Origin: Pseudomonadota bacterium | GTDB taxonomy: Bacteria > SZUA-182 > DTGQ01 | Length of the DNA: 5,064 bases | Direction: 5' to 3' | Assembly (NCBI GenBank): GCA_030605265.1 | Contig: JAUWIR010000377.1 | Span: forward strand, 1-5,064 | Shown: positions 1 through 5,064 of the stretch, in pieces | Numbering within the stretch: position 1 is the stretch's first letter | Layout: every line of letters starts with the position of its first letter | Program-made: the position numbers and the translations under genes | Notes under the pieces: model-generated | The model's input: only the letters and a program-made list of their open reading frames with translations | What the model was told of the DNA's origin: nothing | Databases searched by the model: none

Positions 1-332
1 CCCCCCATGGAGGCTGAGTTAAAATACCGCACAATCTGATTGATAACCTTGTCCATGCCAAAAAATTCTTTCTCAAAAAAAGCATATTTTTTGACCGGCT
101 CATTCCTGCGCAAACGCCTCATCCTGCTGCTATTTTCAGGGCTTTCAACCCTCATTCCAGGTGCGATGATGATTTTATACATTCTTGCATGAGCTAACTG
201 GGCCACACAAGGGTCCTCTTTGACAATATTCAGATAATCTAAGAAAGTGCCCTCAAATCGATGACGATCTCTTACCTCCCGGTCTTTTTGAATCAATTCC
301 CCGAAAAAATCTATATTGGTGCTCACTGTCAT
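1..332 (-). CDS. prkA: PrkA-family serine protein kinase / AAA+ protein, N-terminal part (cut by left edge)
   Basis: This is the first 110 codons of a PrkA (YeaG-type) protein, which reads out of the window at base 1. The family is a cytoplasmic AAA+ ATPase fused to a C-terminal kinase-like domain, and it acts in starvation and stress responses (YeaG in E. coli, PrkA in Bacillus, where protease activity has also been reported). Visible family marks are RFEGTFLDYLNIVKEDP (about residues 25-41), the LAHARMYKII helix, and near the edge FFEKEFFGMDKVINQIVRYF followed by NSASMGG, the segment that precedes the Walker A loop. The Walker motifs and kinase part lie outside. The ATG at 332 is chosen because AGGGAGGG (346-339) sits 6 bases upstream and an in-frame TAA lies a few codons before it. 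In many relatives yeaH (DUF444) and spoVR follow; here that side is not visible. The promoter evidence is listed separately. Confidence 0.93.
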   Translation of the reverse strand, partial: MTVSTNIDFFGELIQKDREVRDRHRFEGTFLDYLNIVKEDPCVAQLAHARMYKIIIAPGMRVESPENSSRMRRLRRNEPVKKYAFFEKEFFGMDKVINQIVRYFNSASMG

Positions 333-419
333 AATTATCCCTCCCTGCAGCCTTGTTTACGAAAACCTTTTATTAAAAGCTTTCGGAATATTCTTTGACT
401 GTTAAAAACTGAATCATAT

Positions 420-448
420 TCTATATTTTACAGGACGATGTTAATCAA
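420..448 (-). promoter_or_regulatory. Alternative sigma-70-type promoter for prkA
   Basis: On the minus strand TTGATT (448-443) and TATAGA (425-420) are separated by 17 bases. Both hexamers are imperfect and the region is AT-rich, so this could be chance. It overlaps the leader predicted from the upstream sigma-54 promoter, so the two could give alternative starts. Confidence 0.35.
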
Positions 449-470
449 GAAAAACTTATTTATCATAAAA

Positions 471-486
471 TGCATAAAGCTTGCCA
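471..486 (-). promoter_or_regulatory. Candidate sigma-54 (-24/-12) promoter for prkA
   Basis: The minus strand reads TGGCAAGCTTTATGCA. It matches the sigma-54 consensus TGGCAC-N5-TTGCA with the invariant GG and GC exactly 10 bases apart and only two mismatches. Transcription would start near 460, giving a leader of about 128 nt before the prkA ATG. E. coli yeaG is known to depend on sigma-54 during nitrogen starvation, which fits. Two short perfect palindromes (CCCTAGGG at 590-597, GCAGGCCTGC at 614-623) lie about 105-140 bp upstream, at enhancer distance. Any role for them is speculation. Confidence 0.6.
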
Positions 487-654
487 GCCCCACTGGGTAG
501 TGAATTATTTATTATTCTCAATAATTTGAAAGGTAATGTAATCAACTGAAATTTTCTTTCCCTCCAGCTAAAGATCTCCGCTAAAAATTCCCTAGGGGGT
601 GCATAATTTCAATGCAGGCCTGCTCAGAATTCGATCTTCTCATGAACGATCAAA

Positions 655-843
655 GGTTCTGAGTTCAGGGTTCAGGGTTCAGAGTTCAGGGTTCAGAGTT
701 GTCTTTGTTTCATTGACCTTGCCCATAGGTGTTTACAAAGTTTTCGTGAACCTGTAAATTTTTGGACTTTAGTTTTGGCCCCCCCTAAGCCTTTGAACCC
801 AAAACCTTTGAACTCTGAACTCTGAACTTTTGAACTCTGAACC
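655..843. repeat. Inverted-repeat element built of GTTCAGR heptamers
   Basis: The left arm (656-700) is six head-to-tail heptamers: a degenerate GTTCTGA, then GTTCAGG, GTTCAGG, GTTCAGA, GTTCAGG, GTTCAGA. The right arm (794-843) holds the same heptamers in reverse complement (TCTGAAC), less regular, with AAA or TTT interruptions. The outer ends pair almost perfectly: GGTTCTGAGTTCA (655-667) against TGAACTCTGAACC (831-843), 12 of 13. The arms could form a stem of some 30 bp or more with a loop of about 95-110 nt. The loop holds a smaller inverted repeat, TTTACA (732-737) with TGTAAA. The right flank of the left arm, GTTGTCTTTGTTTCATTGA (698-716), recurs with the repeat at 3865-3905. No transposase is present. 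From memory, such heptamer repeats are scattered in intergenic regions of Desulfobacterota; their function is unknown to me. Confidence 0.85.
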
Positions 844-856
844 TATATTTTCTATT

Positions 857-885
857 TTGTATTGATTCCTGGAAAATGATATACT
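857..885 (+). promoter_or_regulatory. Candidate extended -10 promoter for the AsmA-family gene
   Basis: TTGTAT (857-862) and TATACT (880-885) are 17 bases apart, and the -10 is preceded by TGA, giving the extended form TGnTATACT. The start would be near 892, leaving a leader of about 235 nt that contains the ATGAAG hairpin and one GTTTTCGTGAAC-like site. A perfect TTGACA at 959-964 lies downstream but has no acceptable -10 at 16-18 bases. Confidence 0.45.
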
Positions 886-1016
886 GAGTTTGTTTAAAAA
901 AGTAACTAGAGAAATATTCGTGAACTTTTGGGCATCCTTCATAAAGAACTAAAAGTAGTTGACACTTTTATTTCTTTTGGGAAGAAAATTGGTATTTTAT
1001 TGCTTTTTATTTTTCT

Positions 1017-1082
1017 ACCATGAAGAGTATGAAGGACATGATGAAATTAAAAAATCTTCTTGCTCTTCATGTCCTTCATGGT
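1017..1082 (+). repeat. Imperfect hairpin of ATGAAG nonamer repeats upstream of the AsmA-family gene
   Basis: The left arm reads ACCATGAAG-AGT-ATGAAG-GAC-ATG from 1017. The right arm, in reverse complement, reads ACCATGAAG-GAC-ATGAAG-AGC. The outer ACCATGAAG/CTTCATGGT pair (1017-1025 with 1074-1082) is perfect over 9 bp, and the inner ATGAAG/CTTCAT pair (1029-1034 with 1065-1070) is perfect over 6 bp. As RNA, G-U pairs would fill part of the space between them. The hairpin ends about 45 nt before the AsmA start and is followed by A rather than T residues, so it does not look like a terminator. Both arms seem to derive from one repeat, ATGAAGRRY. Confidence 0.75.
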
Positions 1083-1127
1083 GAAATAAAAAAATTACTT
1101 TATTAAGATTAAGAATAGGAAAATTTT

Positions 1128-3848
1128 ATGAAAAAGGGTTTAAAAATTTTCGGCATACTGTGCCTAATTTTTTTTATCGCCATTTTTAGTATTACTTTTT
1201 TTGCCAAAAAATATTTTACCTCTGATAAAATCAAAGAACTTATTTTGCCCTATGCTGAGCAAAGTATCGGGAGAAAAATATCGATAGACAGCATCGATAT
1301 TCATTTGTTCAAAGGGATAGAGGTAAATACCATTGCTATTCAAGATGCCCGGGCTTTCAGTTCAGGGTCCTTTCTTACGGCTAATAAGTTTATCCTTAAA
1401 TACTCCCTTTGGCCCCTTTTAAAAAAACAGTTAATGATCCATAAACTGATTATTGTTGAACCATCTATTTCACTTATCCGTAATGAGGCTGGAAACTATA
1501 ATTTTGACGATCTTCTGGCAAATAACAGCTCAAAATCTAAGGCCAAAAGGGAACCTGAATCACCAGCACCAGCCTCCAAGGCGCTTTTATTTACTGTTTC
1601 CCAAATTGCACTGCAAAAGGGAACCATTACTTTTTTGGATAAATCAATTCTTCCTTCACGATCACTTTCATTAGAAGAAATAAATTTTGAAGCCAAGGAC
1701 ATATCCCTAAACGCTCCTTTTCAATTCAGTCTTTCTGCCGGGATACCGGCAAAACAGCAGAAAGGGACAATCTCTGTGACCGGCCATATTAATTTGGTTT
1801 CAAAAAATATGGACCTCCAATTAAAGATTCAGAATATGGACCTGACTCTTTTTGAACCCTTTTACAAAGATGCTATCCCCCTGCAGCTTTTGTCTGCACG
1901 TCTGGTCTTTTCAACCAATGTAAAAAGTTCTCAAGGAAAAAAAATTCTCTCTAAAGGAAAGATAACCATTGACCAGGTAAGCCTTCTTTCTGAAGCTCTC
2001 TCTATAAAAAAACCTATCAAGAATTTAGATTTAATAATGGATTATACTATACAAATGGATCTTACTAAAAAAGAGATTTCCATAGATCAGATTAACCTGA
2101 CAACCCTCCAGGTCCCTCTGCTTATTTCAGGGAAAATAACCAATTTTGATTCTGCAAAAAGAACATTGGAATTCTCTGCTAACTCAAAAAAGATTGACCT
2201 TCACAAAATCTTAAAAGCAATTCCCTCTGCGCTGCTTCCGGAAATTGTAAAACAGATGGATATTAATGGCAAATTAGCTGATTTAAAAATACACCTTAAA
2301 TCATCCCCTGATCATCCACTTTTTGCGTATCAAGGTAAGGTTAATTTACAAGATATAACCGCAACCTATAAACCCTACGCTTCTTTTGTGCCAACCTTAA
2401 ATGGAAGCATAGAAATAACCCCTCAAGAGATAAAAATACTGCCTACCAAAATCAGTTTACTTCAATCGCAAATCCTTCTTGAGGGCCTTATTTCCGATTA
2501 CCTTAAAAAACCTTTCCTTACTCTTCAAATTGATTCTACCTTTCCGTACTTGGCCAATATTTATAAAGCTATTCCAAAGCAGATATCACCAATGATTGAG
2601 AAAATAGAAATAAAAGGAGCGACAAAACTTTCTGCCAATTTAGCTACAAATCTAAAGGATTTGTCCAAAATGAAGTATGCAGGAACTGTGGAACTTCAAG
2701 ACCTTAATGTGAAATATCAACCTTACTCCTCGCTTTCACCTAATATCAAAGGTCTCATTCTCTTTGATGAGCAAAAAATCACCATAGAAAAATTACAAAC
2801 TCGGATTTCTCAGTCAGACTTGTCCTTAAAAGGAACGGTTATTGACTATTTAAAAAATCCCTCTTTTCAGCTTGATCTTCAGTCCACCTTTCTCAATGTT
2901 GATGAGATCCTGGCAAGTTTTCCCCAAAAACCCCAATCATCTGAGGATACTCCAAAAACAAAAGATAAAGAAATTGAACCAATTGATTTAAAGGGGCTTT
3001 CCGCTTCTGGCACTATTAAAATTACCAAATCACTTTATAAAAACCTTGCTCTCACTGATACCTCTGTTCAATACGCTCTAAAAAATAATCTATTTGAATG
3101 GAAAAATTTTAAAACCCACATTGAGCCAAAAGGAATAATAGCCACGAATGGGAGTTTCGATTTCAGCTCCCTAAAGTATATTTCTTCAGTCCAAACAGAC
3201 TCTGTTCCTGTTAATAAATTCCTTTCACTATTTTATCCAAAAATTGGTGCAGTATTTACTGGAAAACTCAGCTCAAGTTTTCAGGTATCAGGAACAGGGC
3301 TTAAAAAAGAAGAAATTCAAAAAAATTTACATCTTAATAGTTCATTTAACCTTTTTGACGGGAAAATTCAAAACACAAAAATCGGTGAAGGCATATCCTC
3401 CCTACTCAAAATTGCCCGTCTTTCCGATCTTCATTTTGATTCCATGAAAGGAAAAATGGAGGTAATTAAAGGCAAAGTGAAACTGGCTTCAAGAATAGTA
3501 GATAAAGATTATCTCATTGAACCCCGGGGAATCATCGGTCTTGATGGGTCATTATCCCTTGACCTTCCCACAAAAATCTCTCCAAAAATCAGTGGCCGAA
3601 ACAAAATGTTCAGCCAATACCTAGCAGACGATAAGGGATGGATAAACATCCCCTTGAAGGCAAAAGGGACTGTTTTAAAACCCAAAGTCTCCATAGATAC
3701 CAAGGCAGTTCGGAAAAAAACAGAAAAAAAATTAAAAAAGAAACTAAAAGAAAAAATACTCCAAGAATTATTTAAAGAAAAAGAAAAAACGAAAGAGTCT
3801 CCTGAAAAAAATTTAATAAAAGATACTTTAAAAAACCTCTTCAAATAG
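1128..3848 (+). CDS. AsmA-family inner-membrane-anchored periplasmic protein
   Basis: This 906-residue protein has the AsmA plan: a short basic N-terminus, one signal-anchor helix (about residues 7-25), then a long periplasmic chain of beta-strand repeats. The first domain carries GRKISIDSIDIHLFKGIEV (48-66), typical of AsmA N-termini. A Ser/Lys/Pro linker (132-150) follows. Three related units end at the IP or FP pairs at 250/251, 365/366, 482/483 and 598/599; the second and third are clearly alike (QGKVNLQD at 402-409, AGTVELQD at 518-525). A charged linker (600-620) leads to the C-terminal AsmA-like part (FDGK at 743-746; GTVLKPKVSID at 847-857) and a Lys-rich tail (859-906). Relatives such as TamB and YhdP bridge the envelope and move lipids or assist outer-membrane assembly; that role is inferred here. 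The ATG has AGGA 7 bases upstream (1117-1120). It ends with TAG, 76 bp before darP. Confidence 0.88.
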   Translation: MKKGLKIFGILCLIFFIAIFSITFFAKKYFTSDKIKELILPYAEQSIGRKISIDSIDIHLFKGIEVNTIAIQDARAFSSGSFLTANKFILKYSLWPLLKKQLMIHKLIIVEPSISLIRNEAGNYNFDDLLANNSSKSKAKREPESPAPASKALLFTVSQIALQKGTITFLDKSILPSRSLSLEEINFEAKDISLNAPFQFSLSAGIPAKQQKGTISVTGHINLVSKNMDLQLKIQNMDLTLFEPFYKDAIPLQLLSARLVFSTNVKSSQGKKILSKGKITIDQVSLLSEALSIKKPIKNLDLIMDYTIQMDLTKKEISIDQINLTTLQVPLLISGKITNFDSAKRTLEFSANSKKIDLHKILKAIPSALLPEIVKQMDINGKLADLKIHLKSSPDHPLFAYQGKVNLQDITATYKPYASFVPTLNGSIEITPQEIKILPTKISLLQSQILLEGLISDYLKKPFLTLQIDSTFPYLANIYKAIPKQISPMIEKIEIKGATKLSANLATNLKDLSKMKYAGTVELQDLNVKYQPYSSLSPNIKGLILFDEQKITIEKLQTRISQSDLSLKGTVIDYLKNPSFQLDLQSTFLNVDEILASFPQKPQSSEDTPKTKDKEIEPIDLKGLSASGTIKITKSLYKNLALTDTSVQYALKNNLFEWKNFKTHIEPKGIIATNGSFDFSSLKYISSVQTDSVPVNKFLSLFYPKIGAVFTGKLSSSFQVSGTGLKKEEIQKNLHLNSSFNLFDGKIQNTKIGEGISSLLKIARLSDLHFDSMKGKMEVIKGKVKLASRIVDKDYLIEPRGIIGLDGSLSLDLPTKISPKISGRNKMFSQYLADDKGWINIPLKAKGTVLKPKVSIDTKAVRKKTEKKLKKKLKEKILQELFKEKEKTKESPEKNLIKDTLKNLFK

Positions 3849-3864
3849 ATTAATATGAAAGGCA

Positions 3865-3905
3865 GGTTCTGAGTTCACTGTTCAAGGTTGTCTTTGTCTC
3901 ATTGA
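3865..3905 (+). repeat. Second, shorter copy of the GTTCAG repeat
   Basis: This copy shares both flanks of the left arm at 655-716: GGTTCTGAGTTCA (3865-3877, identical over 13 bases) and GTTGTCTTTGTCTCATTGA (3887-3905, one difference in 19). Between them only CTGTTCAAG remains, where the first copy has about four heptamers. It fills most of the 76-bp gap between the AsmA-family gene and darP and ends 19 bases before the darP ATG. No inverted partner is seen here. Confidence 0.8.
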
Positions 3906-3924
3906 ACTAGTTCTCAAATATCCC

Positions 3925-4359
3925 ATGCAAGATATTTCAAAAACCCGGAAAAAAAAAGAAGCAAAATCAATAGAAAAACTAGCTGGAGAATTAGCAGCTC
4001 TTTCGGCAAATGAATTATCCAAGCTTCCATGCGATGAGATCATTGTGGCTGAGATAAAAAAATTGCAGGCATTAAAACAATTTAGCGCCCGCCGCCGCCA
4101 ACTCAAATTCCTCAGCAAGCTCTTGCGGAATCTTGAGGCTACCCCATTATTTGATCATCTAGAAAAAAATAAAAAATCTCACTTAAAACAAGATATACTA
4201 TTTCACCAATTGGAGCACCTTAGAAACCGGATATTAAATGAAGAAAATGAAGAAGAAGCCCTTGAGGAGGTGAAGGAAAAATACCCTGAATTATATTTGC
4301 AAAGGTTGAAGGACTTGGCCCATAAATATCGATGGACCAGAAACAAAAAATATTCATGA
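3925..4359 (+). CDS. darP: DarP / DUF615 (YjgA) ribosome maturation factor, C-terminus cut by TGA
   Basis: The 144-residue product matches DarP (YjgA), a cytoplasmic factor that binds the 50S precursor along the subunit interface and helps the peptidyl-transferase centre mature in E. coli. Family marks in order: the basic start SKTRKKKEAKSIEKLAGEL (5-23), the LSKLP turn (30-34), ARRRQLKFLSKLLRN (55-69) and LFHQLEHLRNRI (92-103). E. coli DarP is about 183 residues; the acidic N-terminal extension is missing here, and so is the end. A TGA (4357-4359) falls where the family has an Arg, and the codons after it still encode EIFRQLK, matching the E. coli motif (A)RQIFQYLREL. The product is therefore truncated or read through. 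The ATG at 3925 is the only standard start in the open frame, which begins after the TGA at 3856-3858, but no Shine-Dalgarno sequence precedes it. An A9 run (3949-3957) lies near the start. Confidence 0.87.
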   Translation: MQDISKTRKKKEAKSIEKLAGELAALSANELSKLPCDEIIVAEIKKLQALKQFSARRRQLKFLSKLLRNLEATPLFDHLEKNKKSHLKQDILFHQLEHLRNRILNEENEEEALEEVKEKYPELYLQRLKDLAHKYRWTRNKKYS

Positions 4360-4416
4360 GAAATCTTTCGGCAGCTCAAAATAGCTCAAAGCCATTTATC
4401 TTATAACAATCAATAG
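4357..4416 (+). other. In-frame continuation of darP beyond its TGA
   Basis: After TGA the same frame stays open for 18 codons (EIFRQLK, then IAQSHLSYNNQ) to TAG at 4414-4416. The first seven residues match the conserved DUF615 C-terminus, with the TGA in the place of the conserved Arg. A single C-to-T change from CGA would explain it. Read-through would give about 163 residues. I saw no SECIS-like hairpin right after the TGA, and all Trp codons in the intact genes here are TGG, so nothing in the window supports recoding. Confidence 0.6.
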
Positions 4417-4481
4417 AAATAAAAAAGGATGAACAATTTTTTCAAGTATATTTTTAAAAAAAAATAAAATAAGGAGTTAAT

Positions 4482-4730
4482 ATGCCTACGTATGAATATG
4501 AATGTGAAAGCTGTGGTCATAGATTTGAAATCAAGCAAAAAATTTCAGATGCTGTAATAGAAGAATGCCCTCAATGCCAAGGGAAAACAAGAAGGCTTAT
4601 TCAAGGGGGGAGCGGATTTATTTTAAAAGGTTTTTCAACTGAACAAAACCAACAGAAACCCAGGTGCGGCCAAAGTACTCCCTGCTGTGGGAGAGATATT
4701 CCTTGTGGTGATAAGCCCTCTTGTGAATAA
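4482..4730 (+). CDS. FmdB-family small zinc-ribbon protein
   Basis: This 82-residue protein opens with MPTYEYECESCGHRFE, the signature of the FmdB family (Pfam zinc ribbon 8, CxxC_CxxC_SSSS). C8/C11 and C29/C32 form the two CxxC knuckles expected to bind one zinc. GGSGFILKGF (42-51) is the usual follow-on motif. The tail holds five more cysteines (C62, C68, C69, C75, C81) spaced at 6-residue intervals apart from the adjacent pair; from memory, a CCGR...C tail is common in deltaproteobacterial members. The name comes from a proposed regulator of the formamidase/amide operon of Methylophilus, but the function of most members is unknown, and no amidase gene is nearby. The start is firm: AAGGAG (4471-4476) lies 5 bases before the ATG. 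It begins 122 bp after the darP TGA, so it may be co-transcribed or have its own promoter in the AT-rich gap. Confidence 0.92.
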   Translation: MPTYEYECESCGHRFEIKQKISDAVIEECPQCQGKTRRLIQGGSGFILKGFSTEQNQQKPRCGQSTPCCGRDIPCGDKPSCE

Positions 4731-4959
4731 AAACAAAAAATAATTTTCTTAAGCATGATTAAGCTGATCATAGGTTACATTTTTAACGTTACCTTGATCC
4801 AAACCATGTCAAAATGAGAATTGCTGTTTTTGCGCAAAAATTTTTAATGCCTTGGAGCCTTCGTGGCAAAAAAATTCCGGGTCAGAAATTACAGGGGAAA
4901 TAAGAGATATGGAGAGAGGGACTTGCCTATAAGGTAATGAAAAAGCTCATAAAAAAATA
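4731..4959. other. Intergenic gap with palindrome and repeat-like sequence
   Basis: This 229-bp gap lies between two converging frames. It holds a perfect 14-bp palindrome TTTTTGCGCAAAAA (4827-4840), a TGCC/GGCA pair (stem ends near 4848 and 4868) flanked by T5 and A7 runs, and the motif GGAGCCTTCGTGGCAAAA, which resembles a short dispersed intergenic repeat I recall from related genomes. A GGGTCAGAAATTACAGGGG stretch follows. No clear rho-independent terminator with a GC-rich stem and T-run is visible for fmdB. Confidence 0.45.
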
Positions 4960-5064
4960 CTATCGAAATATGTTAAGTAATTTCTGTTTTTCAGCTTCAG
5001 TTACTTTATTCATCTCATTCAAAAGCTTATTTAATTCAAGGATAAAATCTTTTCTTTGCAATAG
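4960..5064 (-). CDS. C-terminal end of an unidentified protein (cut by right edge)
   Basis: Reading leftward from the window edge, one frame is open for 34 codons and ends at TAG (4962-4960). The visible residues, QRKDFILELNKLLNEMN followed by KVTEAEKQKLLNIFR, are charged and predicted helical, with an amphipathic leucine pattern that looks like real protein rather than random AT-rich frame. The family is not recognisable from this fragment. If real, the gene converges on fmdB with a 229-bp gap. A T-run follows the stop on the minus strand, but no stable stem precedes it. Confidence 0.45.
   Translation of the reverse strand, partial: LLQRKDFILELNKLLNEMNKVTEAEKQKLLNIFR

Larger units (their letters stand above)
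333..1127. other. Divergent intergenic region between prkA and the AsmA-family gene
   Basis: No coding frame with a ribosome binding site was found in this 795-bp gap. It contains the promoters of both flanking genes, an AT-only hairpin (AATTATT 503-509 with AATAATT 520-526), the large heptamer inverted repeat (655-843), the ATGAAG hairpin (1017-1082) and three GTTTTCGTRAAC-like motifs (355-366 minus, 740-751 plus, 914-925 plus). Most of the gap is thus made of repeats and likely regulatory sequence. Confidence 0.7.

Noticed and set aside
655..700. The heptamer array as a CRISPR array or a G-quadruplex
   Set aside because: There are no spacers and the unit is only 7 bp; only three GGG tracts occur in the left arm, short of the four needed.
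959..987. A perfect -35 box TTGACA at 959-964 as a promoter of the AsmA-family gene
   Set aside because: The bases 16-18 downstream (AAGAAA and neighbours) are a poor -10; the nearest TATTTT is about 28 bases away.
1020..1106. A 28-codon small ORF (MKSMKDMMKLKNLL...) just upstream of the AsmA-family gene
   Set aside because: It coincides with the ATGAAG hairpin, its Met and Lys come from the repeat itself, and there is no ribosome binding site before it.
3714..3731. A7 and A8 runs near the end of the AsmA-family gene as a programmed frameshift site
   Set aside because: The frame runs through intact to a normal Lys-rich AsmA tail, so slippage is not needed; Lys codons in an AT-rich genome explain the runs.
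3509..3844. A 111-codon minus-strand frame rich in Phe and Ser
   Set aside because: It is the reverse of the Lys-rich 3' end of the AsmA-family gene, with no ribosome binding site and a composition explained by the sense strand.
4357..4416. Selenocysteine at the darP TGA
   Set aside because: The position is an Arg in the family, not Cys or Sec, and no SECIS-like hairpin is seen directly downstream.
4755..4771. ATGAT/ATCAT hairpin after fmdB as a rho-independent terminator
   Set aside because: The stem is only 5 bp and AT-rich, it competes with CTTAA/TTAAG (4749-4763), and no T-run directly follows.

Overview
The window is an AT-rich stretch of a Gram-negative (diderm) genome. An AsmA-family protein implies an outer membrane. 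The combination of a PrkA kinase/AAA+ protein, a DarP/DUF615 ribosome factor, a small FmdB-type zinc ribbon with a Cys-rich tail and GTTCAG-type heptamer repeats between genes looks most like a Desulfobacterota (former Deltaproteobacteria) genome. That placement is inference from gene content, not proof.

Layout: on the minus strand at the left edge is the first ~110 codons of prkA, cut just before its Walker A motif. A ~795-bp divergent intergenic region follows (333-1127). It holds a good sigma-54-type promoter and an alternative sigma-70-type promoter for prkA, a ~190-bp inverted-repeat element built from GTTCAGR heptamers, an extended -10 promoter reading right, a second hairpin of ATGAAG repeats, and three copies of a half-palindromic 12-mer GTTTTCGTRAAC. 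Then three rightward genes: a 906-aa AsmA-family inner-membrane-anchored protein (1128-3848), darP/DUF615 (3925-4359) and an FmdB-family zinc ribbon (4482-4730). A 229-bp gap with repeat-like sequence separates these from the C-terminal end of a converging minus-strand reading frame cut by the right edge (4960-5064).

How the genes relate: the three rightward genes are spaced 76 and 122 bp apart, so they could be co-transcribed, but their roles (envelope lipid transport or assembly, 50S ribosome maturation, and an unknown zinc-ribbon function) do not form an obvious pathway. prkA is a stress/starvation gene with its own divergent promoter. No mobile-element gene, CRISPR array, RNA gene or defence system is visible.

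The observations most worth a second look are: (1) the heptamer repeat, which recurs 3 kb away with the same left and right flanks but fewer heptamers; (2) the in-frame TGA that cuts darP exactly where the family has a conserved Arg, with the conserved C-terminal motif still encoded downstream; (3) the sigma-54 promoter of prkA; and (4) a candidate shared operator in the divergent region. I found no convincing evidence for a wholly new system.
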